Positions 6,557 to 8,625 of a stretch of 8,625 nucleotides of DNA are shown piece by piece. A program made the position numbers and the translations under genes. Each line of letters starts with the position of its first letter. Position 1 is the stretch's first letter. The notes beneath the pieces were generated by a model. It worked only from the letters and a program-made list of their open reading frames with translations, did not search any database and had not been told where the DNA came from. Source of the stretch: Pseudomonadota bacterium (GTDB lineage: Bacteria; Pseudomonadota; Alphaproteobacteria; Rhizobiales; Devosiaceae); contig JAEYTN010000366.1 of assembly GCA_023433985.1 (NCBI GenBank), positions 1-8,625 of the forward strand, in the 5' to 3' direction.

Positions 6557-6585
6557 TTGCACCTAATATTCGAATGTTCTAATAT
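6557..6585 (+). promoter_or_regulatory. Promoter of the BigR-type regulator gene
   Basis: A -35 TTGCAC (6557-6562), exactly 17 bp, then a -10 TAATAT (6580-6585). Predicted start is about 6592, giving a 24-nt leader to the ATG at 6616. The dyad at 6566-6585 covers the spacer and -10, so the regulator should repress itself. Confidence 0.7.
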
Positions 6586-6590
6586 GTCAA
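6563..6590 (-). promoter_or_regulatory. Promoter of the sulfur operon, overlapping the regulator promoter
   Basis: On the minus strand a perfect -35 TTGACA (plus 6585-6590) is followed after 16 bp by a -10 TATTAG (plus 6563-6568). Predicted start is about 6556, a leader of roughly 57 nt before the YeeE ATG. It faces the regulator promoter and occupies the same DNA. Confidence 0.7.
6566..6585. promoter_or_regulatory. BigR-type operator, 20-bp dyad
   Basis: The sequence ATATTcGAAtgTTCtAATAT pairs at 16 of 20 positions around a centre at 6575/6576. The heptamer CTAATAT also recurs as a direct repeat (6563-6569 and 6579-6585). An AT-rich dyad between a bigR-like gene and its divergent operon is the known arrangement of BigR boxes. 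One bound dimer would block both promoters. Seen: dyad and promoters; inferred: the binding protein. Confidence 0.72.
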
Positions 6591-6615
6591 GCATGGAAAT
6601 CAACAGGCTGACCTG

Positions 6616-6918
6616 ATGCACGTCACCGACCTAGAGCCGCGCGCCGAAGAAGCGGCCCAGCTGCTGACCGCCATGTCCAACCCCAAGCGACTGCTCATTC
6701 TGTGCAACCTGGTTGAGCAGGAGCGGAGCGTCGGCGACCTTGCGAAAATCGTCGGCCTCGAGCAGTCGCCGCTTTCGCAGCATCTCTCAAAACTCCGGGC
6801 CCTCGGCCTCGTCAAGGCGCGTCGCGATGGCCAGACCGTCTTTTACCGCTTGAGCTCTGAACCGGTAACGCGCGTGCTCACCACACTCTACGCAATCTAC
6901 TGCGAGCCACGTGACTGA
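6616..6918 (+). CDS. bigR: BigR/SqrR-type persulfide-sensing ArsR-family repressor
   Basis: A 100-residue winged-helix repressor. The core is AQLLTAMSNPKRLLILCNLV (14-33), and the recognition helix is in LEQSPLSQHLSKLRALGLV (48-66). It has only two cysteines, C30 and C96, 66 residues apart. This is the same separation as in SqrR of Rhodobacter capsulatus (C41, C107) and BigR (C42, C108), which form an intramolecular disulfide or tetrasulfide on exposure to persulfide and then leave DNA. It is shorter at the N terminus than those proteins by about 11 residues. Divergent from a sulfur operon and facing its own 20-bp dyad, it most likely represses both directions until sulfide or persulfide rises. 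The weak AGG about 10 nt before the ATG at 6616 serves as ribosome site. It is clearly different from the two metalloid ArsRs at the left. Confidence 0.87.
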   Translation: MHVTDLEPRAEEAAQLLTAMSNPKRLLILCNLVEQERSVGDLAKIVGLEQSPLSQHLSKLRALGLVKARRDGQTVFYRLSSEPVTRVLTTLYAIYCEPRD

Positions 6919-6967
6919 TCGTCGCGCACACTCACGCCAGCAAAGGCTGCATGCTCGCGCTGGGTCA

Positions 6968-6992
6968 ATCGCTCGAGCTTCCGTCGAGCGAT
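6968..6992. repeat. 9-bp perfect inverted repeat with 7-nt loop
   Basis: ATCGCTCGA (6968-6976) and its complement TCGAGCGAT (6984-6992) flank the loop gcttccg, 50 bp after the bigR stop. A stable hairpin would form in either transcript. There is no T-run on either side, so it is not a standard intrinsic terminator, though it may still stabilise the 3' end. Otherwise 6919-7029 shows no gene I can support. Confidence 0.6.
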
Positions 6993-7029
6993 GGCCTCCG
7001 TGACAAGCCGTTGCCAGTTGAGGGTCAGT

Positions 7030-7296
7030 CCCCAAGAGTCTTACGCATTGGTTGCTCACAATCTCTGAAATGCGATTGACGAGACCATCAGGAGCCTCAG
7101 CTTCAGGCGGCTTGATGTGGGCCGCAGCCTTCGGAACCTGCCGCTTCAGTTTCTCGAAGGTCTGTTTGATCGCCGCCTCCTTGATCCCAATGGACCGGCC
7201 GAAGTTCTTCAACAGCTTCGCATCGAGCTCATCCAAGTAGCGCCGTTTGCCATCTATCGAGAGACCAAAGACCCGTTCACTGCCGTGCTGAGCACG
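7030..7296 (-). pseudogene. C-terminal remnant of a HipA-like serine/threonine kinase toxin
   Basis: On the minus strand, starting near 7290, the frame reads SERVFGLSIDGKRRYLDEL, then a helical stretch DAKLLKNFGRSIGIKEAAIK and a later SEIVSNQCVRLLG. This follows the last part of HipA, where the Escherichia coli protein has IDKIYPRHFLATAKVL and, at the very end, VESNVLRLHG. HipA proteins are toxins of type II toxin-antitoxin pairs that phosphorylate glutamyl-tRNA synthetase and related targets. Only about 85 residues of some 430 remain; the kinase catalytic core is absent, and no hipB antitoxin is present. The frame stays open leftward to 6787, into the antisense of bigR, so the original stop has been lost. 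No start codon with a ribosome site is evident (a TTG at 7236 is in frame). It is presumably non-functional. Confidence 0.6.
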
Positions 7297-7298
7297 TC

Positions 7299-7529
7299 TT
7301 AGGTGTCGATTGCGGCACGTAGCGTCATCGCAGCGCGGTGGTTGAGGATGCTGCCCTCATCTCCGCTATCCAAGCGGCACGCAGCCCAGTGCCCCAGATC
7401 GCGAATCTCGAGCCCGTAGCGCTGCCCCGGACGGCCGAAGTCGATGACGACCTGACGGGAGTAGTCCGGGCCGCCCTCGGGATGCTCAATGGACTGGGTG
7501 GCGGCATGCGGGTCGATGGTGATGGTCAA
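7299..7529 (-). CDS. Hypothetical protein, 76 residues
   Basis: A TTG at 7529 preceded 9 nt upstream by AGGAGT begins a 76-residue soluble protein opening MTITIDPHAA (first residue from TTG) and containing FGRPGQRYGLEIRDLGHWAA (31-50) and a tail ILNHRAAMTLRAAIDT. I do not recognise a family. No signal peptide or membrane segment is visible. The upstream in-frame codons to 7640 lack a good ribosome site. A -10-like TATAAC lies at plus 7566-7571 without a convincing -35. It ends directly beside the HipA-like remnant in another frame. The Shine-Dalgarno and the protein-like composition favour a real gene, but the surroundings are a patchwork of fragments, so it may be a leftover too. Confidence 0.45.
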   Translation of the reverse strand: MTITIDPHAATQSIEHPEGGPDYSRQVVIDFGRPGQRYGLEIRDLGHWAACRLDSGDEGSILNHRAAMTLRAAIDT

Positions 7530-7576
7530 GGCTAAGTTACTCCTGAGGGTCTGTGTATGATTTTTGTTATAGCCAG

Positions 7577-7601
7577 CGATCCGACGGAGTGCTTCGGATC
7601 G
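7577..7601. repeat. 8-bp inverted repeat between remnants
   Basis: CGATCCGA (7577-7584) and TCGGATCG (7594-7601) enclose 9 nt. It lies between the recombinase remnant and the small unknown gene. It could be a transcript hairpin or an operator for the small gene, whose -10-like sequence lies just beyond it on the minus strand. No T-run follows on the minus strand. Confidence 0.5.
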
Positions 7602-7669
7602 GCCATACTTGCTTTCATCGCCGCTATGCACAGATCGCATACCAGCTGGATGGATTATATTCAGGACGT

Positions 7670-7996
7670 CTAGGCGAACCTGCCGAAATTGGGGTTGCTC
7701 GAAAGTGCGGTGACCGCAGCTTCATCGTGGATCGCCCAAGCTTCCTTGGAGGGCGCCCGGACGTTGGACTTATTCCAACGCATACCCTGCCGGGTGTAGA
7801 CGTTGGCGTGATTCAAAGCGTCGGCAGTCGCCTGGGCGGTAGAGTTCCTGGTGATGCCTGCCGCCAAGAGCACCTCGAGGATCTCCTGCGCCTTCTCGCG
7901 CTTGGCCTGAATGTTCTTGGATGCGCCAAGCTGCTGAGCTTCATCGAGGTTCGTGCGGTTGCCCAAGAGCACACCGGCGTCCTTGCGCTTCTGACC
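7670..7996 (-). pseudogene. C-terminal remnant of a serine recombinase (resolvase/invertase family)
   Basis: The minus-strand frame from about 7993 reads QKRKDAGVLLGNRTNLDEAQ, then a helical linker, then ATADALNHANVYTRQGMRWN and KSNVRA. This is the end of resolvase/invertase-type recombinases: the kxxGvxLGNrtNL turn after the catalytic domain and the C-terminal helix-turn-helix with aLNarGvrTarGgrW-xxxxV. The catalytic N-terminal domain with its active-site serine is missing. In its place, upstream and in a different frame, is the NYN-domain gene. The final 20 or so residues to the stop at 7670 look unlike the family. Inference: a recombination or deletion joined two unrelated genes at about 7994-7996. 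The fragment has no start of its own and is presumably dead. Confidence 0.65.
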
Positions 7997-8415
7997 AGGG
8001 ATCCGTCCTCTCGTGTGCGGCTCGCCAACGCCGATAGATCGCTGTCCGAGGAGCACAGCAAATAGGTCTGACGCTTGCGTCCGTGAAGCAGGTCCACGGC
8101 GTCTACGGCGAGGCGGATGTCGCTGGCATTCTTCCCGGCGGCTGTTGCGAAGCACATATGCGCCCGGGCCCGGTACCTCGTAATGGGCGCTGCCCACTGA
8201 GCAGCCAACCTGCCGCTGAAGTTGCCATAGACACTGACTTGACCGACGACGCCCAGGTCGTTGGCGAACTGCATGATCGCGTCTGCAGCACGGTGGGGAG
8301 TTCCGTCTGCATCGATCATCACGACTACTCGAGGCTCGTGGGATGCGCCGAGACGCACCCCACGAATGAAGCGGGCCCAGGCCGCGAGCCATTCCTGCGG
8401 GACGAGCATGCTCAT
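7813..8415 (-). CDS. NYN-domain (LabA/DUF88-like) PIN-fold nuclease, chimeric C terminus
   Basis: A 200-residue reading frame whose first 140 residues form a NYN domain: VVVMIDADGTP (30-40) with D35 and D37, KNASDIRLAVDAVDLL (95-110) with D99 and D105, and LLCSSDSDLSALASRTREDG (119-138) with D124 and D126. These acidic residues form the metal site of PIN-like RNases. Such proteins usually continue past REDGxLV into a C-terminal RNA-binding or OST-HTH region. Here the family resemblance stops at about residue 141, and the remaining 59 residues are an out-of-frame reading of a serine recombinase remnant (Arg/Ser-rich). The start at 8415 is preferred because its ATG overlaps the upstream stop as ATGA, with GAGG nearby; an upstream GTG at 8442 is the alternative. 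The nuclease core may still be intact, but the protein is truncated. Confidence 0.7.
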   Translation of the reverse strand: MSMLVPQEWLAAWARFIRGVRLGASHEPRVVVMIDADGTPHRAADAIMQFANDLGVVGQVSVYGNFSGRLAAQWAAPITRYRARAHMCFATAAGKNASDIRLAVDAVDLLHGRKRQTYLLCSSDSDLSALASRTREDGSLVRSARTPVCSWATARTSMKLSSLAHPRTFRPSARRRRRSSRCSWRQASPGTLPPRRLPTL

Positions 8416-8624
8416 GTTGCCTCGGGGAAGTCCGCTATCCACCCGCGCACCGCGTCATTGATCACGAGCTCGCGAGAACCGCCCCTGATCCGCAGCCGCG
8501 CAATGAGCTCGCGCTCAGTGGTGCTGATGTCGTCCTGCGTAGCGGCGCCAAGAAGGGGCCCAACGAGCTGTTCGAGGCGCCAGTCCTTCAGCGCGAGCCT
8601 CGAAAGTTCCTCGATGGGGCAGTT
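8412..8624 (-). CDS. Unknown protein, C-terminal 70 residues, continues past the right edge
   Basis: The minus strand from the right edge is open for 70 codons, beginning NCPIEELSRLALKDWRLEQL and ending VINDAVRGWIADFPEAT before a TGA at 8414-8412. It is a charged, soluble, apparently alpha-helical tail with no family I recognise. The stop overlaps the ATG of the NYN gene (ATGA), so the two form an operon and are probably translationally coupled; this gene may act with the NYN nuclease. The other two minus-strand frames contain stops here. The beginning of the gene lies outside the window. Confidence 0.6.
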   Translation of the reverse strand, partial: NCPIEELSRLALKDWRLEQLVGPLLGAATQDDISTTERELIARLRIRGGSRELVINDAVRGWIADFPEAT

Positions 8625-8625
8625 G

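Noticed and set aside
6500..6562. Upstream in-frame extension of the YeeE/YedE gene (21 residues)
   Set aside because: The extension starts about at or before the predicted transcription start, is unlike the family N terminus, and an ATG with AGGA exists at 6499.
7999..8004. GGATCC at the NYN/recombinase joint, suggesting a cloning artefact
   Set aside because: The same hexamer occurs elsewhere in the window (near 3978 and 4573), and the family match to NYN continues a few codons beyond it, so the site is not exactly at the joint.
7553..8065. 170-codon plus-strand frame over the recombinase remnant
   Set aside because: The minus strand carries recognisable recombinase motifs in the same stretch; the plus frame shows no domain and no ribosome site.

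Overview
The window looks like accessory DNA from a high-GC alphaproteobacterium, most likely of the Hyphomicrobiales (rhizobia and relatives). The reasons are the ArsR types, the BigR-controlled sulfur operon and the general codon use; this placement is inference. No rRNA, tRNA, CRISPR array or complete mobile element is visible.

Positions 1-3508 form an arsenic-type resistance locus built on two divergent arsR genes. On the minus strand, arsR copy 1 overlaps the first codons of a thioredoxin-type arsenate reductase gene (arsC) that runs off the left edge. On the plus strand, arsR copy 2 is followed by a two-dinucleotide-domain flavoprotein with a cysteine-rich tail, which is translationally coupled (ATGA) to an MFS transporter. 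Both repressors carry a C-terminal CC-x(5-6)-C metalloid site. The logic reads as sensing of trivalent arsenic or antimony, flavoprotein oxidation, and MFS export, comparable to the ArsR/ArsV/ArsK type of set.

Positions 3577-6918 form a reactive-sulfur (sulfide/persulfide) module, convergent with the arsenic operon. A five-gene minus-strand operon runs YeeE/YedE, DUF6691 (second YeeE/YedE half), persulfide-dioxygenase-type metallo-beta-lactamase protein, DUF442/TIGR01244 sulfurtransferase, and TauE/SafE exporter. The divergent plus-strand gene is a BigR/SqrR-type ArsR repressor with cysteines 66 residues apart. The space between holds two face-to-face promoters that share one 20-bp dyad, an unusually clear picture of a persulfide switch. 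The dioxygenase and sulfurtransferase domains, fused as Blh in other bacteria, are separate genes here.

Positions 6919-8625 are a mosaic of minus-strand remnants: the C-terminal end of a HipA-like kinase toxin, a 76-residue unknown ORF, the C-terminal end of a serine recombinase joined out of frame to a NYN-domain (LabA/DUF88-like) protein, and the 3' end of an unknown gene that overlaps the NYN gene by ATGA. This marks the right side as a recombination-worn mobile or plasmid-like flank.
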